Origin: Chaetomium olivaceum
Lineage: Eukaryota > Ascomycota > Sordariomycetes > Sordariales > Chaetomiaceae
Reading direction: 5' to 3'
DNA length: 64,000 bases
Assembly: GCA_039881045.1 (NCBI GenBank)
Contig: JAYWVB010000025.1
Coordinates: forward strand, 186,001 to 250,000
Translations under genes and position numbers: made by a program
Notes under the pieces: generated by a model
What the model saw: only the letters and a program-made list of their open reading frames with translations
Database searches by the model: none
What the model was told of the DNA's origin: nothing
Shown here: positions 1 through 11,192 of the stretch, in pieces
Numbering within the stretch: position 1 is the first letter of the stretch
Layout of the letters: the number at the start of each line of letters is the position of its first letter

Positions 1-395
1 TTGCATGCCGGGAGAACCGGGTTCCTTCTTAACAATTATTTTCGGTCCTCCGACATTTCGGGAGCTGTGCGTCGTCAAAATAACGTATTAGCCATGTGCA
101 TCAAGCAAACACAAGTCGAGGTCGCATATATGTTCTCCGGGTTGGCTTACGCGCTAGGGGGAGACGATTTCTGTGTGTTTGCGGTCGCACCCAATCCCCT
201 CGGGCTACCGCTACCGGATCGCGGTTGTTGTGCAGGCGCGTTGTTCGAGGCCGAGGGCGCCGGCGGAGGAGGAGGCGGGGCCGGTGCTGTCTTATGGGCG
301 CTCGGTGAAGCTGATGACGGGGGAGGAAGGTCAGAGCCGTAAGTCGGCCTGTCGTGGGGAGCAGGAGAAAGAGCCATTGCAACGGCGGTGCTCAT
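1..395 (-). CDS. N-terminal exons of an unidentified gene, cut by the left edge
   Basis: Two exons can be read on the minus strand: 395..151 and 64..1. The ATG at 395 opens a Ser/Pro/Ala-rich N-terminus (starts MSTAVAMALSPAPHDRPTYG) with a polyproline stretch. Exon 1 ends at a GTAAGC donor (150-149) and exon 2 begins after CACAG (acceptor at 66-65); the frame is maintained across the join and exon 2 reads VGGPKIIVKKEPGSPG. The disordered, low-complexity N-terminus followed by a basic stretch is common in fungal transcription and chromatin proteins, but no domain lies inside the window, so I assign no function. An in-frame open stretch continues upstream of the chosen ATG to 734; I prefer 395 because composition changes there. 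The rest of the gene lies left of position 1. Confidence 0.55.
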
Positions 396-3245
396 GATCG
401 GTGTGTGGCTCCGCGCGGTGGTGTCGTTCGTGTAGTAGAAATTACTTTTGGAAATATCCGATGGGATTCGGCCACGGAGCGTCGCTCGATGGAAACCCCG
501 AATATCGAGGGGCAGGATGTGCCGGGAGAGGAAATATGGCCGCCTGAATGAACGCGCAAACGGATCAAGCGAGGTTGCGGCGGCGGGAAAGGGGGCCGTC
601 GTGTTGGGCCTGGAACCCAGAAATCCTACGGGCGACCTTCTTTCGTCTGCTGTTGCGACGCCGAGGGATTCGTCCGTGGACGTACAGAAACAACAACAGT
701 AAAAATTAGAGAAAAGGATGAAGATCGCGGGCAAAGCGAGGCCGCTTCAGGCCGAGCGATCTGCGGTTATGTGTGTGTGTGATTAATCGTGGGTACGTCT
801 GATTACCGCACCGATCTAGAAGAATCGTCTGAGCGAAGGTGGTGCTCTTCTAGCCTGGGCGCTTCCGGAGGCTGTCAGAGGCTGGGGCCACAGTGTGAAC
901 CTGGAAGGGCGGAGTGAATGTGCTGCTGCTGGCGCCTGCCGCACTTGCCCCTTTTCGGCAGTTCGAGTGTGGCCGGTGGCCGGGGGGGGGGAAGACGGAA
1001 CCTGCAGGGCCCCTGCGTTTCGAGGGCGCTTGGTGCGTGAGGTTCGCCGCGTGGTCGGAACTCCTCGGCCGGTGGTGGTTTGGTACAAAACGTATTGCCA
1101 CACCACACACACACCACACACAAACAGCTTCGAAATCCTTTTTTTTGTGCGTCGTTCGAATTATCTCTTCTTCTCCTGGCTCCTCGAAATGAACGGCTTG
1201 GGAACACCTGGTGTGATCAAGTGGCGTTCTGTGTGACAGATGCGGCTGGATGATCCTGGCCGCGAAGCAATATTCGGATATGTGTGCCGTAGACTGGCTC
1301 GAATAGGTCGGGGGCAGTGGAGGGACCAAACTGCAGGGCTGTGGTGCTGGGAAAACCGGCTGCAGAACGGGAGGGAGGGGAGGGGAACCGTTCAAACCTG
1401 CAGTGCGGCGGGAGGGGAATTATTATTAAAGTATCCGTAACAGTCTAACAGACTCGGCGAGGTCTGGACGTGGACTATGTTCGACAAGGGGGCATCCCGA
1501 AGGGGTTGCCCAGGATAATGAAGTCAGGATGATGAGGGGCTATCTGTGAGACGCGGGAAACCTGAACCTTTTTTTAGGGCGACGCACACATGTCGGGACA
1601 AGACCCCCGGCGACAGTTGGAAACCAGCAACAGCGCCGAGACCCGGCCCTGTTTCTCGTAACGAGAGAGGTGGGACCACGAGGGAAAAAAGGGCGCTGCC
1701 ACCCGCGTGCGAGATCTCTGGCGAATCCGCACATGCATTTTCTCCCCTCGCCGTTACAAGTGTCAGGTGGGAAAGTGAGCTGGATGACTGCGATCCAGTG
1801 GTTCTAGTGTTTGAGGTTCGCCGTCGTGGGGCACTGAGTGGAGGCCTAGAGGTCTTGGCCGAAGCTGCCCCATGCAACAACACCCCTGGAGCGATCGATG
1901 TCTCCGAGTTGTCGATGAATTTCCGTGACGGTGAGACCGCCTTGCGACCAGCTCCCTGCTGTGCCCCGCGGCGCTGTCCATGGTGAGCATCCCGATATTT
2001 TATTCCCAAGTCCAGAAAACCTCGCCGGTTTGGCCATCGGCTCTCTTCACGTTTTGGATTGAGATGTTTTGTTTTGTTATTGGTCGAATGGCGCAGTCCA
2101 CCGTTTCCTCTACCCATGCTCGTCCAGGCTCCTGCAGAGCACTTTGCGCTCCGAGCCCCAGCAGCTGAAACTCGTCTGTGCTCCAGGAGGGGCGCAGAGT
2201 TCCATCGTGAAGGACGCTCCCAGTACCGCCCCGCTTTAGCGTTGCTGGAGGCTGGAGTAGCAGTCCTGTGTGAAGAGTTTAAAATAATGCGTCTTGACCG
2301 TCGTGGATATCGCCTCCTAAGCCGTCGTTGCCGGACAAGATGCGGGACAGGATAAATGGTTGCTGGCAGTTGTCATAAATCTGAGCCTTCGTAATCGAGC
2401 TGAGACACGGCTCAGAGAGTTTATCTGTGTTCTTTCTCGTCCCGCCCTCTCAAACGTGGTTAGTCCAAGTCGCATGGCCCGCCATCGCCGTTGCGGAACC
2501 ATGGTTGCCGTCTGCTGGAGCAATTTAATATTCAAACAACACGGGTTGCCAGTTCCCCGGGAGTTCGGCGGTGGCGGTCTCGTTTTGATGCTTCAGGCTA
2601 AGACGATAATATCTGGGTTACATAGTAATATTTGACGTTACATGTTATTCCCCGATGGTGTTCTTAACGACTCCTTCGCACATAGTAAGAGAATGGACGC
2701 TGCGAGCCGATTCTCCCCTGTCGGGAAAAGCAAGATATGCTCGATACTTGTAAAAAGGTTTGGGCGATGGTGTTCTGGTTTGCAACGTCCGGAAATCACA
2801 CCGTGTCCGGCACTGTACGTAATCCTCCCCGGAAGTTCAGAGCGTTGATGAAAATTTCTGAACGATTGGCGCGCAAGCTTCGGTCAACTCCTTTTCCGGA
2901 TCAAGATACTTTTTTGTTCTCGGTCTCAAGTTTCCTCTTGCGTCAGGTCACACGCACATGGTTAGGCTTTTATCGCCGAAAAGGGGTGGGCCAATCGGCT
3001 GCCCGTCATCGCGCTGTGGTTGGTTCGCCTGAGACGGCCGGTGACGGTGATGGCCGGGCCGCTCTGGGCATTTGGAGATTTTGGAAATCGCAGAAGTGAA
3101 CTCTCTGACAATAAGATAGTGGCGATCCCGTCTCGTCGATTAGCTCGAGGTTGGGCCAGAAGCTCTCGCGGAGCTCAGCACTGGCATTCCATCTTTCCCC
3201 AAGAGTCTCTTGACTCGCAGACACGAGGGATGACAACATGACTCG
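396..3245. other. gene-poor stretch, presumably leader/promoter of the left-edge gene
   Basis: I see no conserved protein, tRNA or repeat family here. Open frames on both strands are short, of biased composition and lack splice-consistent partners. There is a short CA-rich microsatellite around 1099-1125 and a G-run near 981-990. The simplest reading is a long upstream region or 5' leader of the minus-strand gene that begins at 395, plus intergenic DNA into which the neighbouring transposon jumped. Confidence 0.4.
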
Positions 3246-3253
3246 TGGTCGTG

Positions 3254-3274
3254 CAGCGCTCCCAACAATCCAAT
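3254..3274 (+). repeat. left terminal inverted repeat of the hAT element
   Basis: It begins CAGCGCTCCCAA and matches the complement of 7440-7460 at 20 of 21 positions (C/T difference at the thirteenth base). It is directly preceded by the TGGTCGTG target duplication. Confidence 0.9.
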
Positions 3275-3460
3275 CAATCCAATTCCCGTTTCATGATTGG
3301 GTTGAATTGGGATCTTGCGGAAAGATTGATTGATTGACGCCCCGGAATTGAATTGAATTGGTGAATTGCAATCTACATCACATGACTTCGGTGGCACTCC
3401 CTTATCTCCCTTAGCTCCTAAGATAACCATGCCCTTGATAACAAACCCGCTACTAAAGAG

Positions 3461-5756
3461 TCAAGCATTTCCATTCCGCAGCCAATTTTTCAGGCATTGA
3501 ATCTTGGATATCGTATCATCCTGTACAGAATGCCTCTGCATCCCCACCGCCAGTTTGGCGAGGCTGAACGTCCTCTCGCACTCTGTTGACATGGCTGGAA
3601 GTGAGAGCATGTCGAACGCCATCTTCGACAACCTAGGAAATCGCTCCCGGTTACTCAACCACCACTGTAATGGCTCTTCCACCGGCCTAACAGGTTCGCC
3701 AAGGTAAGCTGCTACCTCATCCAGTCCGTGGATAGCTTCGGGAGGATCGTAAAAGTCATCTCCATAGAGGTAGTATGGCCCCCGGCGCTCAGGGCTTAAA
3801 CGATCTTGTGCCTCGTCTGGGTATTCCTCTTCAAAGAACTCTTTGAACTCTCCAATGATCGACTCCGCCTTTCCTCGCTCGTTGACGAAGAATCGTTGTA
3901 TCCACCTTGCTCTGCAACCGGGGAGCAGTATCATAGCTGCCCAATAAGCTGGAGATGTCTCCATCAAATTCACATACTTCCTGAGCTTCTGAATCGCAAG
4001 GCTGAGGCTTGTTTGGATTGTGTTGAAGCCCCCACGGCCAAGGTCTTCGATCACTGGATCTCCCAGCTCAATTTGAGGAGTGTCAGCTGTACTAGGATAT
4101 CTGGTTCTGAGGTTTGGAAGATCAACCTCGTAACCTTCAAACCGCCGTGGCAACTGCGGGGCTCGTTGTGGTCTGCTGGGTTGTGATGGCGGTGATGGAG
4201 ACTTTTCCCGAGGCGGTGACTCGAGGGGAGGAGCTCCGAGCTGGCGAACTGCACTTTCTCGAATGCCATGGAGTATTGCTGGCTTAACTTTTCAAGGTCT
4301 CTGAGTAGCGTATAGGCGTGCGCGATAACCTCGGCAAATTAGGCTCCCTGCCCTCAAACTTTTTCGTGATGATCTTGAAAGGTTCAAGAATGGCTAAGAC
4401 CTCCGTCAAAACTGCCCAGTCTGAGGTTGTAAGCAGCATCTCCTTGTTGAGTCGCTTCTGGGAATCCTTGTCCCGGGACCAACGGACTGAAAACACCTCC
4501 AACGGGTCCTTCAAAACCATAGCCCGCTCAATCATGAAGTAAACAGAATTCCAGCGGGTATCATTGTCGGCTCTAGGATGAAGTTTAGCGGTGTTGGGGT
4601 CGAGGAGGATAGAACCGAACTCTTCCCGCTCTTCCTCAGTCAATTGGCCCTTGGCAATCTCAAAAAAACTCTCGCGGCGCTGAGGACTGCGGCGGATAAA
4701 ATGAACAAGGTAGTGGAGCTTTCCAATGGGACCTGCTTCCCGCCATTGCTTCAGAAGCTCCTCCTCTTGCTTAGTGTCAAGGCGAGCTTGAGAGCTCTCA
4801 TCAAACGATCGGAGGATGCGCTTGTTGCCTCCTTCAAGGAAAGCCTTGGCAACGAGATTCAGAATGTGGCCAAAGCAGCGGAGTCGGCGCTTCCTCTTCA
4901 GCTTCGCGATTTCAACAGCGGCGACCTCGGAGTTAAAGTGTCGTAGTACAGCGGAGATGCAGCCATCATTTGAGTCCACGTTGTCAGACTGGAAATAACC
5001 CAATTGCTGGGCCAGGCCGAAGCGCTCGATAACCTCAATCAGTCCTTGGGCCAGGTTATCACCGCTGTGACTCCCCGTAATCCTTTGAAGCGCCAGAAGG
5101 TGCGTTTGCAATGTCCCAGAGTCGTCAAGAGAGTGTCCAACTACCGCCATTAGGGCGACAGAGTTGGTCGAGGTCCACAGGTCGAATGAGAGGTGTTTCT
5201 TGAAGGCCGGGGATGATGCAAAAGTCTGCTTGATCAAAGCAAATTGCTGGTCGTAGAGATCGTCTAACCATCTCCTTATGGTCGACCCAGACTCCGGTAA
5301 TAAAATAGCAGCCTTCTCGGTGTTCAACTGCATCAACAAACTCCGGAAATGGGGGTTCTGAACGACCGAAAAGGGTAGGTTTGCATCGACGATCCAGTTG
5401 AGCATCGTATCCCGAAACATTTCTGATGTACTCTTCAACACAGGAGTTCGAAGTACATGGCTAGTCGAAGCAGAAGGCCGCAACCAAGCCAACCGCATGC
5501 GTTTGCTTGGACCCTCAACACTACCGCCGCCCTCTTCAGCAATAGAAGCTGTCTCGGTAATCCTGTGGGACTTCTTCAAGTGTTGAGCAGCAGCGCTCGT
5601 AGCCTGGGAGTTGAAGATGCTGGAGCAAAGCTCGCAACACCAGAAAGAGCCATCAGACTTGTCTCCTTGTAATCGCGTGAGCCAGATTCCGTGTTTCCCA
5701 ATCCACGAGGTGCGTTTTTTCTTAGATAACCATTCCTCTAGAATATTTATTGTTTC
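3461..5756 (-). pseudogene. hAT transposase, frame-broken
   Basis: Reading on the minus strand, the open frame starts directly after a TAG at 5759-5757 with no ATG. It enters a BED-type zinc finger: the motif W-I-G-K-H-G-I-W-L, then C-E-L-C and H-L-K-K-S-H at about 5573-5636. The RNase-H-like hAT core follows (for example DLWTSTNSVALMAVVGHSLD). The C-terminal dimerisation region is clear near 3470-3600 (SLPAMSTECERTFSLAKLAV). Two frame changes break it: near 4347, where the frame continues as AEVIAHAYTLLRDLEKL, and near 4235, where it returns to the frame ending PPREKSPSPPSQPS. Conceptually it is a transposase of about 760 residues, the usual size for fungal hATs. The missing start codon suggests the 5' end was displaced by the LINE-derived sequence that abuts it. 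Confidence 0.85.
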
Positions 5757-5759
5757 CTA

Positions 5760-7104
5760 CGCCGTTATACCCTACAGGGGGCGTGCCGGTCCTACTACTA
5801 GCTAGCCTATATAGGAAAACCGTGCTAGGGAGCCCTAGCCGGGTGAAAAACCTATATACCGTTCTTCCAGGCCATCGGGTTCGGAGACTTCGTCGCTCTA
5901 CAGGTTAAAGGAGCCTACTCAGCCCCCTGCATACCTCCCTCCTGGCCTTGGCCGGCCAGCGCTGTATTAACCCGCATCGCAAAGGTTAGCTTTCCCTGCC
6001 TCGGGTCTCTTCTTGCCCCCTCCTGGGCTATAGCGAAGCCGGGGGGTCGACCCCGGAGCCGCTTCCTTTTTCCTGCTTCTTGGAAGCCATCGTCGGCTTC
6101 CTCCATTGGGTCTTGGACCCCCTGGAAGGTAATATTCCGCATCTGTTGTAGTGGCTGTTGTCGTTGTTGTTTGTTCTGAAGGGCCAGCTCAAAGGTCCTT
6201 GGCCGGAAAAAGTATGCCTCCCTTGCCGCACCCCGGGCTTTAACTGCTTCCGGGCACCACCGTACCCAGGCCGGGTGCCTCCCTCCACAGGCCGTACACC
6301 TAAGTGGGATCCTATTTTCCAGGGTAGGGCATTGGGCCTCCCCTGCCCTCCCGCCCTCCCCGTGTACCCCTGCCGCACACCGCGGGCAGGTAGCCTTTCC
6401 CTTGCAAAACCGTTGGGTATGCCCCCATCCCCAGCACTTATAACACTGCGTCGCCTGCAGTGCTCCCCAATATGGCTCGCAGTCGAATAGCTGAGCCTGC
6501 CAGAGGACCCCTTCCTCACACGCCTTCTTTGCCTCCTCCTGGCTAGCCAGGCTAATTAGGGCTGTAGCCCTTGTAATACCTTCCCTTGTTGGGATCCGGA
6601 ACCGAACTCTTTCAACTGTCGATAGTCCAGTCGACCTGCCGAACTCCTCCTCCGTTACCCCCTTCAAGTCTCTCTTCAACATCCCCTTCGCTAGGACTGT
6701 AAAGGTCCTCTTCCTCTCCTCTGCAGCCTCCCCGAAGGCCTTTGTTATCCACCCTCTATTCCCCTCCTTTTCGTGCCACTCCTTTGTTTCCGTGTCCCTA
6801 AATGTAACGATAACATCACCACTTGGGAGCCTCCGGGCCGCAATAGCTCCCTTTCTCTCCGACGCCCCGTTAACTCCTCTAGAATATATTTCTTCCCTCT
6901 CTGAGAAATCGTTGGAAGGTCATCGACAGCGTGGGGCAGTTGTTCTAGGGAGATCTTTGCTGCATCGCGAGCTTGATCAGCAAGGCTGCGGGTTTGGCGG
7001 AGGCGAGAGAGGGCGCTGTTTCCGGCAGTGGAAGCGGTCGATAGGAGGGTCGGGGCATCGCTGGAAACTGAAGCTGTATCCGAGGGATCAGCGAAGTCAG
7101 CCAT
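5760..7104 (-). mobile_element. Tad1-like LINE ORF1 (gag-like) fragment nested inside the hAT element
   Basis: The minus strand from ATG 7104 encodes a protein typical of ORF1 of fungal Tad1-clade non-LTR retrotransposons: an acidic, Ser-rich N-terminus, a region reading ARRLPSGDVIVTFRDTETK, then zinc knuckles CYKCWGWGHTQRFC, CPRC and CTACGGRHPAWVRWC, ending at 5915. One frameshift lies near 6850, where GRRRERE passes to GAIAARRLPSG in another frame. About 150 bp after the stop resemble an inter-ORF spacer, but no reverse transcriptase ORF2 follows; the sequence runs directly into the transposase frame at about 5759. Retaining the 5' end while losing the 3' end is the reverse of ordinary LINE 5' truncation. 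It may be a later deletion or a fragment acquired by the hAT element. Confidence 0.8.
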
Positions 7105-7439
7105 GGCGGCAGGTCAGGGCCACTGGCGGCAACAGTACTGGCCTGGTACAATCGGTTGGTGAGCTGGTAACGCAACGCCAACAAAGAGAACCATCGCGAT
7201 AATTACTTAGTGGATAACGCGTCTCGAACCGAAGGCCCACAGCGCGTTTAACAAGGGCTACCCCGGGGCCCGCCAGCCATTCAGGTGGGTTTTGGGGGCG
7301 GTCCAAAAAAGGCAAAAAACCAGGGGCATGATTGTCAATTCGTCAATCAATCAGCGATCTCGGATTGGATTAAATTGGGCCCGAAAAGTCCGTGATTGAT
7401 TTGGATTGGGTTGATTGGATTGGAAGATTGCCAAGAAAA

Positions 7440-7460
7440 ATTGGATTATTGGGAGCGCTG
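7440..7460 (-). repeat. right terminal inverted repeat of the hAT element
   Basis: The complement reads CAGCGCTCCCAA at the outer end and matches the left repeat at 20 of 21 positions. It is directly followed by the second TGGTCGTG copy at 7461-7468. Confidence 0.9.
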
Positions 7461-7468
7461 TGGTCGTG

Positions 7469-8084
7469 TGCGATCGTGTTGCTACCCGTGCGTCGGTACT
7501 GACCTCACAGAGCAGACATGTTCGCCCAGAGATGAACCTGATTGTTAATCTTCCCGGGCAGTATTGCATGCACTATGTGGTATGCAACCTTTCCGATGCG
7601 CTCGAACTTCGTGCCAATGACGCTTGGTAGATGTGATACCGTTGGGTCGGATCGTGTTCCCGTTGGTTGCCGCTGCCGCTGAAGGAGGATGATGGTGGTG
7701 TGGGTAATCTTGGGACAAAGCCAGAAAGCCAAATTTCTGACCCTAACCGCTTCTTTCAACATAAACCCATTGAAGGAACCTTGGAGAATATGCCGTGGAA
7801 GTTTCAGGGTTCGTGCTTTTTGGGATACTGTTGCTAACTTAGCACCTGACTGGACCCACCGCTCCCTCGGTGTTTCACCGGGCGATATCCCGTTCGCGTT
7901 CCCGGATCGGGGCCGCCTCCGCCTCCGTAGCGACTCCAAAGTCAAAACGGCGCCAACGACGGAGGCCAGAAGGCGTGTTCCGCGCATTCGCAATCGAGAT
8001 ACATTATTAGGGCGGGGATTCCGTTCCCTATTGGTGTTTACAAGGTAGAATGTTGGTGTAGGTCGCTCGGGGTCGTTATCGGGT
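7469..8084. other. no recognisable gene
   Basis: This is the right flank of the hAT insertion. Open frames on both strands overlap each other and match nothing I know. It may hold eroded upstream parts of the reductase relic that follows, but I cannot read an adenylation or carrier domain in it. Confidence 0.35.
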
Positions 8085-8930
8085 TTGCGTGGTACCGGCT
8101 CGCTTACACCGTCGGGGCCTTCCTCTCCTCTTCTTTTCCCTTGCCCACGCACCGACAAGGGTAGCGTGATTTGCCAGGCCTGCTACAAGACTTTTGCAGC
8201 CGAGAATGAGATCGTGACCTTGCGGAGCGACTTCTCAGACCAGACGCTCGGTCTTGATGCCGAGACGTACCAAGCTGTGACGGAGAAGCTCCATGTCGTT
8301 ACCGTGATCCATGATGCTTGGTCTACCAACTTCAGCATGCGCCTCTCCAACTTTAAGCAAACTAACCTCACCGGCGTTCTAGATCTCATCGCCTTGACGC
8401 GAGCCAACCAGAATGCCACATTCAACTTCTACTCCTCGATGAGCGCCACGGCGCGCTGCCCGCTACCAGCGATGCTCGAGACGGTTCCTGAGCTGAAGTA
8501 GACACAGGGTATGGGCTACACGCAGTCTGAATCCGTGGCTGAACACCTGTGCGCGGGCAGCGCAGCAGGCAGGTATCCGGACACGGGTTCTATACGTGAG
8601 GCAGGCAGATTATAGCCGACACGAAACACGGCGTCCGGAACCACACCCAATCCATTTCCCTCTTAATCTAGAGCACAATCACCGCTGGCGCGACCGTCCG
8701 GGGTCTAGGAAACCCCTTCCTAGCCGCCCGTCGACAACGGTCGGCCGAGCCGTGGCCGAGATGGCGCTGTCGAACGCCGGCAGCGTCGTGGCCAACGTGA
8801 CCAACCCGGGCTCGTTCCTCTGGACCGAAGAATCTCCTACCCTCGCTGAAAGCGGCTGGGCTCGAGTTCGACGAGGTCGAGCCCAATGAGTGGGTGCGGC
8901 GTCTGTGGGTGTGTCAAGTGGCTGATTGGT
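8085..8930 (+). pseudogene. relic of a thioester-reductase (NAD_binding_4) domain from an adenylate-forming reductase
   Basis: Fragments in two or more frames line up with the C-terminal Rossmann reductase domain of fungal NRPS-like / L-aminoadipate-reductase-like enzymes. There is a decayed Rossmann start (GTGSL), then SDFSDQTLGLDAETYQ, VVTVIHDAWSTNFSMRLSNF, then after the stop at 8499-8501 GYTQSESVAEHLC. In another frame follow AAQQAGIRTRVL, PSTTVGRAVAEMALSNAGS and NVTNPGSFLW, ending near the expected final EPNEWVRRL-like segment. In intact enzymes this domain reduces a carrier-bound acyl thioester to an aldehyde. Stops, frame changes and the absence of adenylation and carrier domains upstream show a dead remnant. 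Confidence 0.65.
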
Positions 8931-9417
8931 GCGGTTGATCCTAGTTGTGTGCCAGGCGCCTGTTCATGGCCTGGAGGGTTCATGGCGTAGACGTATAGAG
9001 GTTAGAGCTGCTACTCTTTTACATGTTATTGATGATACTGTTGGTAAATCAAGCGTACCTAATTTAACAAATCACATATCCGTTAGCGTCTACCGTGGGC
9101 ACTGTACTTGTAGCTGTGTGGTCGATATGAGCAATGGCTTATTGGTTGTCACGAGAAAGTGACTTGGTTTCCCTACTGGCACAGATCCGGTACTTCACTA
9201 TGCTATCCATCACGGGAAATCAAACGTCTTGTCATCTGAGCAACTATCACGATATAAGGTGAGGTACCAGATAGTTTATTTACAGGAAAGGTGTTTCGCT
9301 TAGTAAATGCTCTAAACTCAATGGTAAATCGCAGTACAAGAAAGAAAAGTGAATATACAAAATATCATACGCACTCATGCTCAAGAATTCATTATCCAAA
9401 ACCCCCCAAGACCGTGG
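8931..9417. other. AT-richer spacer, no gene seen
   Basis: About 490 bp between the reductase relic and the 3' end of the convergent glycosyltransferase gene. I see only short unrelated open frames. The part near 9280-9410 probably carries the 3' untranslated region of the minus-strand gene. Confidence 0.35.
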
Positions 9418-10746
9418 CTATTTAGCTTCGTCCGGGTACTGATCAGTCATATCCGTGCCCCCTTCCATTAGCACGTCAGCATTCAGCCGCACGCTCCACC
9501 GAATCATATCCGTTAGAGGCTTCTCCTGCCACCCCTTGTGATTCCCGATGTCGCTCATAGCGCCCCTCGGGCCGGCGGGGCGGTGGTGGGCGAAGAGGGT
9601 CGGCTGGGTGGTTAGGCACTGGCGCCCGGCCTTGCGGCCCCTGACCCCCTCGCAGAAGAAGCGCAGCAGGATGTCGTAGGCGTCGGTGACTTCCTTGAGC
9701 CCAACCTCATGCAGTAGCTTCTGGGCCCCGCGTTGGCTGAGCGCGTACGCCAGCGTGCACACGCCTTCTTGTACGTGGTGGTAGGCGCGCGTGTGCTCCG
9801 GGTAGTCTTTGACGAGGGTGAAGGGCTTGTTGAGGGTCCAAAGGTTCTTCTTCGGCGCAACGGTTTCGTCGTTGAGCCGCATCACCCGGCCCCGTGGGAT
9901 ATTCTTGCCGTTTTTGAAGGGGAAGTGCATCCCGCAATGACCGACCCATAGGAGGTCCCAGTTGTCTCCGTAGGGGGAGATGGTTGCAGGCGTAGTAGCG
10001 GGGAGGTGCTGAAAAACCAGCTCGGGTGGTGTCTCGGGTGAGTCCTCAGATGGCTTCGGATATGTCGGGTCGGCATATTCGTCGGTGCGGCCACGCAAGG
10101 GTTGTGTGAGTGTCTGCGACACCAGCGCGAAGTCGTAGAGCTGGTCTTTTATCCTCACGTCCCAGTCAACATCATCCTCCATGATGAGGGCTGAAGATAG
10201 ATTCCGCTGCACGATTCTATACAAGAATTAGTTACCCACCTTACCTACCTCAAACAACAGGTTGAACATGTATGATTGGGAATAGAAAATCCTGCTTACT
10301 CTCGAACAGCATTCATGTGCGCGCGCCATGAACCTATGGACGCGTCGCGAAGACGCTCTTTGTCTTTGGCCATCGGGACGGCCTTGTCAGGAACGTCTTG
10401 GCCCATAACTCCGTCGATGAACTCTAATTGCATATCGCTAAGAGCAGCTTGTAATGACATGCCGTCGCGACGGTCCGACCGGGATGGTAGACCGACGACG
10501 AATATCTTTTCGAACTGTGGGGGCGGTTAGGATCTCGGTCATCATCATACGAGTGCTGCGACAATAGAAATTCAAACTCACGCCAAGCGTGGCATTGTAG
10601 ATATCGCGTAACGGACCGCTTCGGTGGTTCCCAGACGCTGAAATCCCTGAATTGCTGAGAGTATGAAATTTCAAAAATAAAAGAGCAATAATTGACGCAG
10701 CGGTGAGCGCGTAAAAACGCCGTTTCGCTAGTAGTCGCAAGTCCAT
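9418..10746 (-). CDS. GT25-family glycosyltransferase, type II membrane protein
   Basis: Three exons: 10746..10582, 10514..10300 and 10216..9418, giving 392 residues. Donors are GTGAGT (10581) and GTAAGC (10299); acceptors are CCACAG and TATAG. Residues about 10-28 form one hydrophobic segment after KRR, a signal anchor for the secretory pathway. Exon 2 reads FEKIFVVGLPSRSDRRDGMS, the family's N-terminal sugar-nucleotide strand with the conserved R-x-D-R. Exon 3 holds the acidic metal-binding motif EDDVDWD (residues about 140-146), WDLLWVGHCGMHF, and a C-terminal region typical of fungal LPS-glycosyltransferase-like (Glyco_transf_25) proteins. The likely role is Golgi glycosylation of proteins or cell-wall glycans; acceptor and donor sugars cannot be read from sequence. 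The frame is intact throughout. Confidence 0.85.
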
Positions 10747-11192
10747 CTTATCGTCGGAACTATAAAAAAAAAAGGAGAGAGAAATGAAGATGCTCTGTCG
10801 ATTTCAAAATCAGCTTCGTCCAAAATACGGCGGGAGTAGCCGCTGAGGTGGCATTGCTCGCAACGCTGGGTCCCACCCAAGCGGGTTGTTGGTGAGGAAG
10901 CTGCAGATCTTCAAGAGTGGTGCGCTAAAAGACGGGCCGTGATTGGACTTCCGGCGCTAGGGGTTATCAAATCAAGACTAGTATGCGAACTTCGCGAAGA
11001 GACTTTTGCAGCCAACACAGTGTCGTTCAGTGTTTTCAAGCGTGAACGTTGGGTTGGTGCCATTTGCGAGGACAGGCGGGTAGGGAGTATTAAAGACGAC
11101 ATGGAGCGTGTGAGGCGGCTCAGGCCCTGTATTTGTTTTGTTTTCTTTTCTTCAACTTCCCGGCCTCTTGTGACGGTCTTCATTTCTCTAAC
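10747..11192. promoter_or_regulatory. divergent promoter region
   Basis: 446 bp between two genes transcribed away from each other. It holds an A-run next to the glycosyltransferase start and pyrimidine-rich stretches before 11193. No other gene is visible. Confidence 0.4.

Larger units (their letters stand above)
3246..7468 (-). mobile_element. hAT-superfamily DNA transposon with target-site duplication
   Basis: The element proper is 3254-7460 (4,207 bp). It is flanked by a perfect 8-bp direct repeat TGGTCGTG (3246-3253 and 7461-7468), the target duplication length expected for hAT elements. The ends are 21-bp terminal inverted repeats starting CAGCGCTCCCAA, differing at one position. Inside the ends, 13-bp subterminal inverted repeats (TGATTGATTGACG at 3327-3339, its complement at 7341-7353) and many AATTG/GATTG motifs resemble transposase-binding clusters. 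The minus strand encodes a BED-finger hAT transposase (3461-5756) and, upstream of it, a LINE ORF1-like frame (5915-7104). Both frames are broken, so the copy is probably non-autonomous, but the intact ends and target duplication suggest it inserted fairly recently and might still be mobilised in trans. Confidence 0.9.

Noticed and set aside
101..382. Long Arg/Pro-rich open frames overlapping the left-edge exon on both strands
   Set aside because: GC-rich shadow frames; the splice-consistent minus-strand frame explains the region.
3254..7460. RIP (C-to-T) degradation of the transposon
   Set aside because: Breaks are frameshifts, coding remains GC-balanced and the repeats match; no TA-rich mutation pattern is evident.
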